DNA of 64,000 bases from Verrucomicrobiales bacterium (GTDB lineage Bacteria > Verrucomicrobiota > Verrucomicrobiia > Verrucomicrobiales > DEV007), in the NCBI GenBank assembly GCA_021648365.1, contig JAKISY010000007.1:1-64000 (forward strand). The letters are read 5' to 3'. The position numbers and the translations under genes are program-made. Numbering within the stretch: position 1 is the stretch's first letter; every line of letters begins with the position of its first letter. The notes under the pieces were generated by a model. That model ran no database searches and was not told where the DNA came from. It saw nothing but the letters and a program-made list of their open reading frames with translations. Below, piece by piece: positions 33,887 to 43,321 of the stretch.

Positions 33887-36800
33887 CTAAACGCCCTTCA
33901 TCCACACTGAGAGCAAGTGTTTTAACTCAGCGCTCCCGTCCACCCGATAGGTATCTGATGCAGTCAAGGTCAGTTGCCTGCCGTCGGCACGGCTCATGCG
34001 CAACTGCAAGGGACAGTTACCCGGAAATTTACTCGCCACGTCTTTGATATACAATAAATCCTCGCCGGTATCACGGTCGCAGGAGAGATAGACCAAAAAG
34101 GGTTTCCCAGATACCATCCGCTCTGCGCTAACACTTCCATTTGCATTTCCGTTGGAACCATTCGCGCCCGCTGCATTGGCATGCGTGGCTACCAGCGGCT
34201 TAAAGTTCACCGAGGTCAGTCGTTTGGTTTCAGTTCGATCATCCATTTCGACCTTAGCCTCGACGATCAATACCTTGCCTTTTTCAAATAGCGCGTTGCA
34301 CTTAATGTAAACTTCGTTCCACACCATGACATCGCTATGTCCCGAAAAATCCTCCAAACCAAGGATAGCAAAAGGCTTGCCACCACGCTTGGTGTAGCGC
34401 ACTTGCACGGCATCTAGAATCCCTGCAAAACTGTGCGTTTTCTTTTCTCTCAAATCAGCAATATCACAGATCTGTTCAAACTTACCCGCCTCGATCGTCG
34501 CGCGGTAAGGATCTAGTGGGTGTCCCGTGACATAAAAACCTAACAACTCTTTTTCGTGAGTCAGCATTTCTGCTGGCGACCAAATCACCCGCTCTACCCC
34601 ATCTAATGATGGCATCGGTGCGGCAGCAGCCACTTCGGTCATGTCAAAAAGTGAAACCTGCCCACTCGCACGATCTTTAGCTGCGGCACTGGAGGCGGCG
34701 ATCACTTGACTCAGGCGCGAAAACATCTCATCTCTACGCGATTCACTGAAGTCAAACGCCCCCGCTTTGATCAAGCTCTCCATGATCTTCTTGTTAACGG
34801 TCTTGCTGTCTAATCGAGTGGCAAAATCCTCAAGCGTTTCAAAATCACCCTTTTGCTCTCTGTTGGTGATAGCAGTCTGCATCGCCGCGCCACCGACATT
34901 TTTGACCGCCGCTAAGCCGAAGCGGATCGCTTTGGCGGTGGCTGTTTTAGCTTCTCCATCCCCCCACTCAGGCACAAATTTCAAAGAGCTGCGATTGACA
35001 TCGGGCGCCAAAATCTTAATCCCCATGTTTTTACATTCCGCCACGAACACGGAGATTTTTTCAGTATTGTTAATCTCATTGCTCAACAAAGCTGCCATGA
35101 ACTCAACCGGATAGTTAGCTTTCAGGTAAGCCGTTTGATAGCTGATCAATCCATAAGCAGCACTGTGAGATTTATTAAACCCGTAACCCGCGAATTTTTC
35201 CAGTAAGTCAAAAATCTCATTCGCTTTTTTTTCTGGAATCTGATTCACCGAAGCGCAGCCATCGACGAATTTGATGCGTTGCTTCTGCATCTCGGACACC
35301 TTCTTTTTACCCATCGCGCGACGCAGCATATCCGCCTCACCGAGGCTGTATCCAGCAAGAACGTTAGCAGCTTTCTGCACCTGCTCTTGATAGATCATGA
35401 TACCGAAAGTTTCCGCACTAACGCCCTCCAACAATGGGTGAAGGTACTCGACTTTCTTTTTGCCTTTTTTCCGATCAATAAAGTCGGGGATCAGCTCCAT
35501 CGGCCCAGGACGATAGAGCGCGATCAAAGCGATGATGTCCTCAATACGGGTCACTCCGAAACGACGGCAAAGGCTCATCATGCCACCAGACTCCAACTGA
35601 AATACGCCAATCGTCTCCCCGCGATTCAGCAAGTCAAAGGCTGCCGTGTCATCTAGCTCTGTCACGTCGAGCTTGAAATCTGGCTCTCGCATATGGATCA
35701 AGTCCACCGCGTCTTGAATCACTGTTAGGGTTTTCAAACCCAGAAAATCCATCTTCAACATGCCCAACTCGGTCAGCGGCGCCATCGCATACTGAGTCAC
35801 CACCTCTTCCTCTTTGCCACGAGTCAACGCGATGTATTCCGACAAGTCTCGGTCGCCGATGACGATACCCGCTGCGTGAATCCCAGTGCCACGAGTGAGT
35901 CCTTCGAGGAACATCGAATAGTCCCACACCTTTTTACTAGCCGCCTCGGTCGCTAAGGCTTCTTTCAAATCGGGGTTTTTATTCTTAGCATCCTTGAGCG
36001 TGATGTTCAGCTCATTGGGAATCATTTTGGCTAGCCGGTCGCCATCGCCATAGCTCAGACCCAGCACACGCGCCACATCGCGCACCACACTTTTTGCCCC
36101 TAGAGTACCAAAAGTCACAATATGCGACACCGCACGATCACCATACTTTTGGCGCACATACTCGATCACTTCACCACGCCGAGATTGACAAAAATCCACA
36201 TCGATATCGGGCGGGGATACACGCTCGGGGTTGAGGAAACGTTCGAAAATCAAACCAAATCGCATCGGACACAGATCGGTGATCCACAAAACATACGCGA
36301 CTAAAGATCCCGCCGCCGAGCCACGACCAGGCCCTACTGGAATACCGTTGTCTCGCGCCCATTTGATGAAATCCCAAGTGATGAGGAAATAGGAGAGGAA
36401 ACCCATTTTCTCCATGATGCCGATTTCATAATCAAGTCGAGTTTTCAGCTCTTGATCGGTGTCCGCGCGATCTCCATAACGTGCTCGCAGACCTTTGAGA
36501 CAAAGTTCGCGAAAGTAATCCTCGCGGCTCAACTCTCCAGGCGTATCAAACTGGGGGTATTTAGCTGAACTGGTCGGATCAAGCTCCATCGTGACATCAC
36601 AACGGTCGGCGATAGCATAAGTATTGCTGATCGCCCCTGGCACGTGCTTGAACAGCCCCATCATCTCGCGAGTCGTCTTGAAGTACACCTCGGGCGTATA
36701 GTGCTGGCGATTTTCATCCATCTGCAGCGACCCGCTACCAATGCAGATCATCACGTCATGCGCCTCGTGGTGCTTGCGCTCAAGAAAATGCACGTCATTG

Positions 36801-37426
36801 GCTGCCACCAGACCCAGATCATATTCTTGACTGAATTTCATCATCTGGTCAGTGCAACGATGTTGCTGATCCAAACCGTGATCGTGAACTTCTAAGAAAA
36901 AATTCTCTTTGCCAAAAATATCACTAAAGTCTCCGATACTTTTGCGCGCTGCGTCAAGTTGCTCATCTAGGATCATCTGGTTGATCTCGCCATTGAGGCA
37001 ACCGCTCAGACAAATCAAACCTTCGGAATATTCCTCCAATGCCTCTTTGTCGACACGTGGTTTATAATAATTGCCATCCAAATGGCCTTTGGTGACCAAC
37101 TTAGTCAGATTGTACCAACCCTTGTTGTTGGTAGCCAAGAGCGTGAGATGAGAACTGCGTCGTTTTTTCGGATCTGGATCGCGACTGGTCAGACTCACCC
37201 CTGGAGGAGTCAGATACACCTCACAGCCAATGATCGGCTTGATCCCTGCACTGGTCGCTTTTTGATAAAAATCAATCGCACCAAAAATGTTGCCGTGATC
37301 CGTCATCGCCACTGCTGGCATCTTGCAACGCTCGGTTTTTTTGACCAAGTCAGCAATCCGTACAGCACCATCGAGTAGGGAATACTCGGTGTGCAAATGA
37401 AGATGAATGAAAGGGTCGGCTGCCAT
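33887..37426 (-). CDS. dnaE: DNA polymerase III alpha subunit
   Basis: 1179 residues, the usual DnaE length. PHP domain at the start (IHLHLHTEYSLLDGAVRI, AVAMTDHGNIFGA), polymerase palm and fingers with VGPGRGSAAGSLVAY and PPDIDVDFCQSRRGEVIEYV, thumb region, a helix-hairpin-helix area (FNKSHSAAYGLISYQTAYLKANYPVEFMAALL), and an OB fold (FAGILDAVQVRYTKRGGKPFAIL). The replicative polymerase of the chromosome. First gene of the minus-strand run. A Gly/Asn-rich linker near residue 1090 (NAAGANGSNGNANGS) is not part of the fold. Confidence 0.97.
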   Translation of the reverse strand: MAADPFIHLHLHTEYSLLDGAVRIADLVKKTERCKMPAVAMTDHGNIFGAIDFYQKATSAGIKPIIGCEVYLTPPGVSLTSRDPDPKKRRSSHLTLLATNNKGWYNLTKLVTKGHLDGNYYKPRVDKEALEEYSEGLICLSGCLNGEINQMILDEQLDAARKSIGDFSDIFGKENFFLEVHDHGLDQQHRCTDQMMKFSQEYDLGLVAANDVHFLERKHHEAHDVMICIGSGSLQMDENRQHYTPEVYFKTTREMMGLFKHVPGAISNTYAIADRCDVTMELDPTSSAKYPQFDTPGELSREDYFRELCLKGLRARYGDRADTDQELKTRLDYEIGIMEKMGFLSYFLITWDFIKWARDNGIPVGPGRGSAAGSLVAYVLWITDLCPMRFGLIFERFLNPERVSPPDIDVDFCQSRRGEVIEYVRQKYGDRAVSHIVTFGTLGAKSVVRDVARVLGLSYGDGDRLAKMIPNELNITLKDAKNKNPDLKEALATEAASKKVWDYSMFLEGLTRGTGIHAAGIVIGDRDLSEYIALTRGKEEEVVTQYAMAPLTELGMLKMDFLGLKTLTVIQDAVDLIHMREPDFKLDVTELDDTAAFDLLNRGETIGVFQLESGGMMSLCRRFGVTRIEDIIALIALYRPGPMELIPDFIDRKKGKKKVEYLHPLLEGVSAETFGIMIYQEQVQKAANVLAGYSLGEADMLRRAMGKKKVSEMQKQRIKFVDGCASVNQIPEKKANEIFDLLEKFAGYGFNKSHSAAYGLISYQTAYLKANYPVEFMAALLSNEINNTEKISVFVAECKNMGIKILAPDVNRSSLKFVPEWGDGEAKTATAKAIRFGLAAVKNVGGAAMQTAITNREQKGDFETLEDFATRLDSKTVNKKIMESLIKAGAFDFSESRRDEMFSRLSQVIAASSAAAKDRASGQVSLFDMTEVAAAAPMPSLDGVERVIWSPAEMLTHEKELLGFYVTGHPLDPYRATIEAGKFEQICDIADLREKKTHSFAGILDAVQVRYTKRGGKPFAILGLEDFSGHSDVMVWNEVYIKCNALFEKGKVLIVEAKVEMDDRTETKRLTSVNFKPLVATHANAAGANGSNGNANGSVSAERMVSGKPFLVYLSCDRDTGEDLLYIKDVASKFPGNCPLQLRMSRADGRQLTLTASDTYRVDGSAELKHLLSVWMKGV

Positions 37427-37535
37427 CAGGGAATGTATTCATGCACCTTAAAGAGATAGCTACCCTCCTTGCAAGCAAGCTTTGTCTCTAGAGCAAAAAA
37501 TATCTTCAGCTGACCACGTATTTTACAGATTTTCC

Positions 37536-37580
37536 AACAAGACAATTCCCTGTCCGCCCGGACAGTTAAATCGTCTTGTT
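37536..37580. repeat. Nested inverted repeat between dnaE and hisB
   Basis: AACAAGAC (37536-37543) mirrors GTCTTGTT (37573-37580), and inside it CTGTCCG (37550-37556) mirrors CGGACAG (37559-37565) around two C. The element spans 45 bases in the divergent promoter region, so it could be an operator or cruciform. No T-run follows. It is not related to the REP family. Confidence 0.7.
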
Positions 37581-37627
37581 GCCATGCTCTGTTGACAGTG
37601 GCCGTGTCGCAGTTACGATTCTATATC

Positions 37628-38230
37628 ATGAGCACCACACCACGCACGGCTAAGATCCATCGCAAAACGGCTGAGACAGAGATCGATATCTCACTCAATC
37701 TCGATGGCACGTGTCAATCTGAGATCGAGACAGGCATCCCCTTTCTCGATCACATGCTGACCTTGTTTTCTCGTCACAGCCGAATCGACCTCGAAGTGAA
37801 AGCCATAGGTGATATCGAAGTGGACTTTCACCACACCGTGGAGGACACCGGCATCGTGCTCGGGCAATGTATCAAACAAGCACTGGGCGATAAAAAAGGC
37901 ATCTACCGCTACGGCTCGGCGCTGCTACCGATGGACGAAACGCTGTGCCGTGTTGCGCTCGATTTCAGTGGTCGCCCCTTTCTCGAATACCGCGCACCTG
38001 AAAAAGTAGATACTATCGGCAGTAGTTTTCCTTTCACTTTGGTCGAAGAATTCCTGCGTGGATTTTCATTCAATGCGATGATCAATCTCCACATCGAGTT
38101 GCTCTACGGGCGCGATGCCCACCACATGGCAGAAGCCATCTTCAAAGGACTGGCTCGCTCGGTTGATCAAGCCATCCGCATCGATGAACGCATTGCCGGA
38201 AAAATTCCTAGCACCAAGGAAATGCTATGA
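37628..38230 (+). CDS. hisB: Imidazoleglycerol-phosphate dehydratase
   Basis: About 200 residues from ATG 37628; the alternative start at 37592 only adds promoter-region residues. Two manganese-binding repeats are visible: GIPFLDHMLTLFSRHS and DFHHTVEDTGIVLGQ in the first half and DAHHMAEAIFKGLARS near the end. Catalyses the seventh step in histidine synthesis. It is the monofunctional type, without the phosphatase domain of E. coli HisB. Its stop overlaps the hisH start (ATGA). Confidence 0.95.
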   Translation: MSTTPRTAKIHRKTAETEIDISLNLDGTCQSEIETGIPFLDHMLTLFSRHSRIDLEVKAIGDIEVDFHHTVEDTGIVLGQCIKQALGDKKGIYRYGSALLPMDETLCRVALDFSGRPFLEYRAPEKVDTIGSSFPFTLVEEFLRGFSFNAMINLHIELLYGRDAHHMAEAIFKGLARSVDQAIRIDERIAGKIPSTKEML

Positions 38231-38853
38231 GCAAAGAAACCACGGGAATCATCGATTACGGCGCGGGCAACCTGTTGAGTGTGCATAATGCGCTCAAATC
38301 ACAAAACATCGATGCGCGTATTGTCTCAACACCGGAGCATTTCGCCGGACTGGATCGGCTGATCTTCCCCGGTGTCGGCGCCTTTGGAGATAGCCTGCGC
38401 CACATTGATGAGCAAAACTTACGCGCACCCCTGTTGCAATGGCTGCAAGACGACAAACCTTTTTTGGGCATCTGTATTGGTTACCAAGTTTTATTCGAAG
38501 GCAGCGAGGAAGCTCCTGGAGTCAACGGTTTGGGATTTTTGAAAGGTCAAGTGGTGCACTTCCAAAGCAAAAAAGATCTTAAAATCCCCCACATGGGATG
38601 GAATCAAGTCAGCTTCAAAGACCCCAGCGACCCGCTATGGAAAGGCATACCCGAGGATGCCTACTTCTATTACGTACATTCCTACTACCCAGCCCCTGCA
38701 GATCAAAATCTGATCAGCGCGAGTACCCACTACAGCACCGACTTCGCCGCCGGCATCCGCAAAGGCAACATCTGCGCTGTGCAGTTCCACCCCGAGCGCA
38801 GCCAAGAACTCGGCCTACGCTTCCTCAGAAACTTCGTCGATTCAACCCGTTAA
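38227..38853 (+). CDS. hisH: Imidazole glycerol phosphate synthase glutaminase subunit
   Basis: 208 residues, class I glutaminase: IIDYGAGNLLSVHNAL at the start, the nucleophile cysteine in FLGICIGYQVLFEGSEE, and the His-Glu pair in AVQFHPERSQELG. It supplies ammonia to HisF. Translation is coupled to hisB through the 4-base overlap; hisF and hisA are not in the window. The stop codon TAA shares bases with the stop codon of the convergent selO (TTAA at 38850-38853). Confidence 0.95.
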   Translation: MSKETTGIIDYGAGNLLSVHNALKSQNIDARIVSTPEHFAGLDRLIFPGVGAFGDSLRHIDEQNLRAPLLQWLQDDKPFLGICIGYQVLFEGSEEAPGVNGLGFLKGQVVHFQSKKDLKIPHMGWNQVSFKDPSDPLWKGIPEDAYFYYVHSYYPAPADQNLISASTHYSTDFAAGIRKGNICAVQFHPERSQELGLRFLRNFVDSTR

Positions 38854-40319
38854 GTGCCGCAAAAGGTCGCCTGCACTCGTTCTTCTGGTTTTGGAGGATC
38901 TTCAAAATGGGCAAACTCCTCTTGCTCGTCAAAGGGATGTTGCAAGATCTGATTCAGTTCATGAAAGGGTTTGAAATCACTTTGCTGTCCCGCTTGAATC
39001 GCCTCTTCGATGCGGTGATTCCTAGGAATGAACACCGGATTGACCTGCCGCATCAAAAGTTTAGCTTTTTCCTCACCTCCGCCATTTTGCTGCAATCGAC
39101 TGCGCCAGACCGTGAGCCATTTTTTGACCTCAGCGCTCGCTGCAAACAAGGTAATGAAACGGCTGTCTTCAGATTCTCTGGGTAGTTCTCTCAAAGACCG
39201 AAAGGCTAAAGTGAAATCCACCTCATCTCTCGCCATCAAAGATAGTAAATTATGGACTAGATCATAATCCTTCGCGGTGTGATCGTGCAAACCTATCTTT
39301 GCACAAAAACGCTTAGCCAGTGCCCGCTGAAAGATATCAGGGAAGCTTTGCAAAGCTTGCTCAGCCTGCTCCACGGCTTTGCTTTCATCGTCGCTCAACA
39401 GAGGCAACAGCGTTTCTGCAAAACGAGTCAAATTCCAATGGGCGATATGGGGCTGATTCTGATAGGCGTAACGACCTTGCTGATCAATATAGCTAAATTT
39501 TTTGCTGGGATCATAGTCGTCCAAAAAAGCACAAGGACCGTAGTCGATCGTATCCCCAGAGATCGCCATGTTATCAGTATTCATCACCCCATGGATGAAA
39601 CCCAAACTCATCCATTGCGCGATCAACTCGGCCTGCCGCTCAATGACGGAATCCAACAAAGCCCGATACGGATTTTCACAATCATGGGCAGCGCTGTAGT
39701 GACGGTCGATCACATAATCTGCTAGCTGACGCACACTACCAGGATCCTGTCGTGCCGCAAAATATTGAAAAGTCCCGACACGAATATGCGACCTCGCCAC
39801 GCGAGTCAATATGCCGCCAGGTTCATATCCCTCACGACGAACCTGATCCCCACTCCACACCGCAGCTAAAGCTCGCGTAGTAGGAACACCCAGTGCTGCC
39901 ATGGCTTCGGATACGATGTATTCACGCAACACAGGGCCCAAAGCAGAACGTCCATCTCCACGTCGTGAATAGGGAGTTGGCCCCGCTCCTTTTAATTGGA
40001 TATCGCGCCTCAGCCCGTCATTGCCGATCACCTCTCCTAACAAGATAGCTCTACCATCTCCGAGTTGCGGAGAAAAACCCCCAAACTGATGGCCCGCGTA
40101 TGCCATCGCCAAAGGTTGGCTTCCTGGCGGAACTTGATTGCCTGCCAAATAAGCTAAACCCTCTGGCGAATCGAGTAGTTCAAGATCCAATCCCAGCTCC
40201 GACGCCAAGTTTCGATTCAAAGCGATCCACTGCGGATCATTGACAGGTGTAGGAAGCGTGAATTCAAAAAATCCCTCCAACAGACGCGCATAGGAGTTAT
40301 CAAATGGAAAAGGCATCAT
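38850..40319 (-). CDS. selO: Protein adenylyltransferase SelO (YdiU)
   Basis: 489 residues. The pseudokinase family YdiU/SelO transfers AMP to proteins. Signature parts: YAGHQFGGFSPQLGDGRAILLGE, LKGAGPTPYSRRGDGRSALGPVLREYIVSEAM, HGVMNTDNMAISGDTIDYGPCAFLDDYDP, and the conserved end IPRNHRIEEAI. Bacterial forms have no selenocysteine, and the C-terminal VQATFCGT fits. It follows dxs by 45 bases on the same strand. Confidence 0.95.
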   Translation of the reverse strand: MMPFPFDNSYARLLEGFFEFTLPTPVNDPQWIALNRNLASELGLDLELLDSPEGLAYLAGNQVPPGSQPLAMAYAGHQFGGFSPQLGDGRAILLGEVIGNDGLRRDIQLKGAGPTPYSRRGDGRSALGPVLREYIVSEAMAALGVPTTRALAAVWSGDQVRREGYEPGGILTRVARSHIRVGTFQYFAARQDPGSVRQLADYVIDRHYSAAHDCENPYRALLDSVIERQAELIAQWMSLGFIHGVMNTDNMAISGDTIDYGPCAFLDDYDPSKKFSYIDQQGRYAYQNQPHIAHWNLTRFAETLLPLLSDDESKAVEQAEQALQSFPDIFQRALAKRFCAKIGLHDHTAKDYDLVHNLLSLMARDEVDFTLAFRSLRELPRESEDSRFITLFAASAEVKKWLTVWRSRLQQNGGGEEKAKLLMRQVNPVFIPRNHRIEEAIQAGQQSDFKPFHELNQILQHPFDEQEEFAHFEDPPKPEERVQATFCGT

Positions 40320-40364
40320 TTATAATCCTAATCAGCATCCCCCACTACGCCGCAGCTGCATTCG

Positions 40365-42293
40365 CTATTTTTTGAGGTGTTTCAAAACCTTCTCCACCAC
40401 ATCCTCTGCCGTGATACCATGTTCCTTGCGCAAAACAGGCACACTACCGTGTTCCACAAAAGCATCAGGCCAGCCAATCCGTTCTACCGGTGTATGAGCA
40501 CCCTGAGTATATAAATGCTCCATCACCGCACAGCCAAAACCATTGGTCAGCACATGATCCTCAAGCGTGCAGATCACTTTGCATTGACCCGCATAAAGCT
40601 CCAAACAAGCACCGTCCAGCGGCTTGATCCAGCGTGGATTTATCAATGCAACGGAGTAGCCCATTTCCTCTAGTTTGCCCTTAGCCTCTTCTGCCATTTC
40701 AAACAGATTACCCAAACCAAACAGCGCGACATCCGTGCCGTCCTGCACCACTTCCGCTTTACCAATCTCCAACACTTGCGGCTGTTCTTTGGGCTTAGCA
40801 CCCGTGCCAGCCCCTCTTGGGTAACGTATAGCAATGGGACCCTCCTCGTATTGCGCCATCGTCCACAGCATATCGACAAATTCATCTTCGTCTTTCGCCT
40901 GCATCAAAACCCAATTGGGGATCACCCGCATGTAGCCGATGTCAAACAAACCATGATGCGTCGGCCCATCATCGCCACTCAGGCCAGCTCGATCCATGCA
41001 CAGGCGAAGAGGTAGATTCTGAATACCTGCATCATGCACCGCCATGTCGTAGGCGCGCTGGAAAAAAGTCGAATAGATCGCCAAGAAGGGCTTGAGCCCT
41101 TGTGTCGCCAAACCACAGGCAAAAACAGCGGCGTGTTCCTCCGCGATACCGACGTCAAAATAACGATCAGGCACTTCTTTTTGAAAAGGCACCAAGCCCG
41201 TTCCCGTTGGCATCGCTGCAGTGATCGCAGTGATATTTTTGTCCTGCTTCGCAAATGCCGTCAGACTTTCACCAAAAACCTGAGAGTAAGTCGGCATGCT
41301 TGCAGCGGGGGTTTCTCCCGTTTTACTAGCATAGGGACCTAAGCCGTGAAATTTTTGTGGATTATCCAAAGCCGGCTCATAGCCGCGTCCTTTCTCAGTG
41401 ATGATATGCAAAATAACCGGCACTTCCTCATTCTTTAAGTGCTCGAAGGTTTTCACCAAAAGGTTCACATCATGACCATCAATCGGACCATAATAGCGCA
41501 GCCCAAATTCTTCGAAAATCACGCTCGGTAAGAGCAGGTTTTTAGCACCTTCCTCTACTTTAGACGCCAAACGCCTAATTGTTTGTCCCGCTATTTTTTC
41601 AACAAACTCCGCCGCTTTGTCGTGCAAATGCGAATAGGTCGGACTGGTCTGCAATGCATTAAAAATATTGGCAATCGCTCCCACATTACGATCAATCGAC
41701 CATTCATTATCATTTAATACCACGATCAACTTATTAGTCGTACTCGCTATATTGTTCAGCGCCTCATAACTAACGCCACATGTGAAAGCTGCGTCACCCG
41801 CTACCGCCACCACGTGATTGTCTTCACCCTTCAAATCTCTTGCCGCCGCCATTCCCAGCGCAGCTGACAAAGCCGTGCCTGCGTGACCCGCCCCAAAAGC
41901 GTCATGTTCACTTTCGGTGCGCAACAAATAGCCATTGAGCCCTTCATATTGGCGGATCGTTCCGATCGAATCCCAGCGCCCCGTCAGCATTTTGTGCACG
42001 TAGCCCTGATGGCTCACATCAAAAAGAAACTTATCGCGAGGGGTATCGAAAACCCTATGCAGCGCGATCGATAACTCCACGACTCCCAGATTAGGTCCCA
42101 AGTGACCACCCGTCTTCGACAAACTATCAATCAAAGTGCGTCGGATATTCTCCGCCAGTAAGGGCAACTGATCCTCCGTCAAAGCCTTCAACTCGGCACC
42201 CGACTGCGCCTTCGGCAGATCCGAAGCAGATGAATCTTGTGTTTCCGAGAAGGGCTCGGACTTGTTTTCTTGATTATCAGAAGAGTTCGCCAT
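40365..42293 (-). CDS. dxs: 1-deoxy-D-xylulose-5-phosphate synthase
   Basis: 642 residues. TPP-dependent transketolase-type enzyme that starts the MEP isoprenoid pathway from pyruvate and glyceraldehyde 3-phosphate. Visible: TGGHLGPNLGVVELSIALH, FDVSHQGYVHKMLTGR, the TPP motif at VAGDAAFTCGVSYEALNN with the final asparagine in VVLNDNEWSID, and DVGIAEEHAAVFACGLATQG plus LSGDDGPTHHGLFDIGYMRVIPN. The GDG start of the TPP motif reads GDA and the usual GHQ is SHQ, so it belongs to a diverged branch. It overlaps xseB by 17 bases; an acidic 30-residue N-terminal extension is unusual. Confidence 0.9.
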   Translation of the reverse strand: MANSSDNQENKSEPFSETQDSSASDLPKAQSGAELKALTEDQLPLLAENIRRTLIDSLSKTGGHLGPNLGVVELSIALHRVFDTPRDKFLFDVSHQGYVHKMLTGRWDSIGTIRQYEGLNGYLLRTESEHDAFGAGHAGTALSAALGMAAARDLKGEDNHVVAVAGDAAFTCGVSYEALNNIASTTNKLIVVLNDNEWSIDRNVGAIANIFNALQTSPTYSHLHDKAAEFVEKIAGQTIRRLASKVEEGAKNLLLPSVIFEEFGLRYYGPIDGHDVNLLVKTFEHLKNEEVPVILHIITEKGRGYEPALDNPQKFHGLGPYASKTGETPAASMPTYSQVFGESLTAFAKQDKNITAITAAMPTGTGLVPFQKEVPDRYFDVGIAEEHAAVFACGLATQGLKPFLAIYSTFFQRAYDMAVHDAGIQNLPLRLCMDRAGLSGDDGPTHHGLFDIGYMRVIPNWVLMQAKDEDEFVDMLWTMAQYEEGPIAIRYPRGAGTGAKPKEQPQVLEIGKAEVVQDGTDVALFGLGNLFEMAEEAKGKLEEMGYSVALINPRWIKPLDGACLELYAGQCKVICTLEDHVLTNGFGCAVMEHLYTQGAHTPVERIGWPDAFVEHGSVPVLRKEHGITAEDVVEKVLKHLKK

Positions 42294-42624
42294 CGTCTGT
42301 CTTGTTATTCGCTAAAGATTGTGCCCTTCTTTCAGACGATGGAAGATTTTCGCCAAAAGCTTCCAATTTTTTGTCCTCTTCGCCCGCTCCGTCACGGATC
42401 AAGTCCACTCGCTGCTGGGCTTCGTTCAAATGCTCTTGGCATTTTTCGTACAACAGAGTGCCTTTTTCATAGTTTTCGATCAATTCGCCCAAGGGAACTT
42501 GATCGCCCTCCATGATCTCCACCAAACTCTCCAGCTCTTCAAGTGTTTGCTCGAAAGTAAGCTCAGTCGCCGATAGCGCCGCGCTCTTGCCTGATTGAGT
42601 TTCTGTTGCTTTTTTATTCGCCAT
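42277..42624 (-). CDS. xseB: Exodeoxyribonuclease VII small subunit
   Basis: About 115 residues from ATG 42624 (an in-frame TTG lies at 42651). The family core LTFEQTLEELESLVEIMEGDQVPLGELIENYEKGTLLYEKCQEHLNEAQQRV is complete. XseB binds XseA to form the single-strand exonuclease. A tail of about 35 residues follows. First gene of the xseB-dxs-selO run. Confidence 0.9.
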   Translation of the reverse strand: MANKKATETQSGKSAALSATELTFEQTLEELESLVEIMEGDQVPLGELIENYEKGTLLYEKCQEHLNEAQQRVDLIRDGAGEEDKKLEAFGENLPSSERRAQSLANNKTDDGELF

Positions 42625-42773
42625 CTTTTTTGCTAAAGTAGCTGCTATCAATTCGTTCTGATAGCGACATATTCAAGTGCTTTCCTAACTTTAGGGTCTT
42701 TCTAAGCACAGAAAATCCATCAAGGTCTGATTCGCACGAATCTACAAGGCTGCGCGCAGCAGCAACTAGCTGC

Positions 42774-43118
42774 TCAGATCTGATAAAAACTGTCAGCTCC
42801 CGCCTGCGCACTGCGATTGAGTTTGTCACAAACGATGCAACACAAGTCAAAAACCATATCCTCTTTAATCGAATAGAACACCTGGTTTCCTTTTTGCTCT
42901 CTGGTCAGCAAATCAGCATCATACAAAATGCGTAATTGCTTCGATATATTGGCCTGCGAAGTCTCTAGAGCTTCTACAATCTCATTCACTGAAGTCGAGC
43001 GGCCTTTCAAAAATTGTAAAATACCCAAACGGGTAGGTTCGGAGAATACGCGAAACAGCTCGGCTACTTTTTGTAGCGAGGCACGATCCAGTTTGGGTTC
43101 ACAAGTAATATCAGGCAT
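42774..43118 (-). CDS. ArsR-family transcriptional regulator
   Basis: About 114 residues from ATG 43118; the further upstream start at 43196 adds a cysteine-rich lead that does not look like protein. Winged helix: VAELFRVFSEPTRLGILQFLKGRSTSVNEIVEALETSQANISKQLRILYDADLLTREQKGNQVFYSI. It ends with VFDLCCIVCDKL, three closely spaced cysteines that could bind metal or sense thiols or sulfide. It lies divergent from a three-gene RND efflux operon and is most likely its repressor. Confidence 0.85.
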   Translation of the reverse strand: MPDITCEPKLDRASLQKVAELFRVFSEPTRLGILQFLKGRSTSVNEIVEALETSQANISKQLRILYDADLLTREQKGNQVFYSIKEDMVFDLCCIVCDKLNRSAQAGADSFYQI

Positions 43119-43244
43119 ATCGGTGTATAGGGATGAAGTGCAACATACCCGCTGAGATCTACTTACACAAGTTTGGAATGCTGAATTATTCATCACAAGG
43201 TTGAGTCACGGTAATCTATCTTGCTAAGTTGTTATTTGACTATC

Positions 43245-43274
43245 TATATTACTACACTACACTATTGTAATATA
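43245..43274. promoter_or_regulatory. Probable operator of the ArsR regulator
   Basis: TATATTAC (43245-43252) and GTAATATA (43267-43274) form an 8-bp inverted repeat with a 14-base spacer between the divergent arsR-like gene and the tolC-like gene. ArsR proteins typically bind such AT-rich palindromes over promoters. No binding data; inferred from position and symmetry. Confidence 0.5.
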
Positions 43275-43321
43275 CCATCCTGTGTAATTGGTATTATTTT
43301 AAACGAAATTAAATCGTCTCC

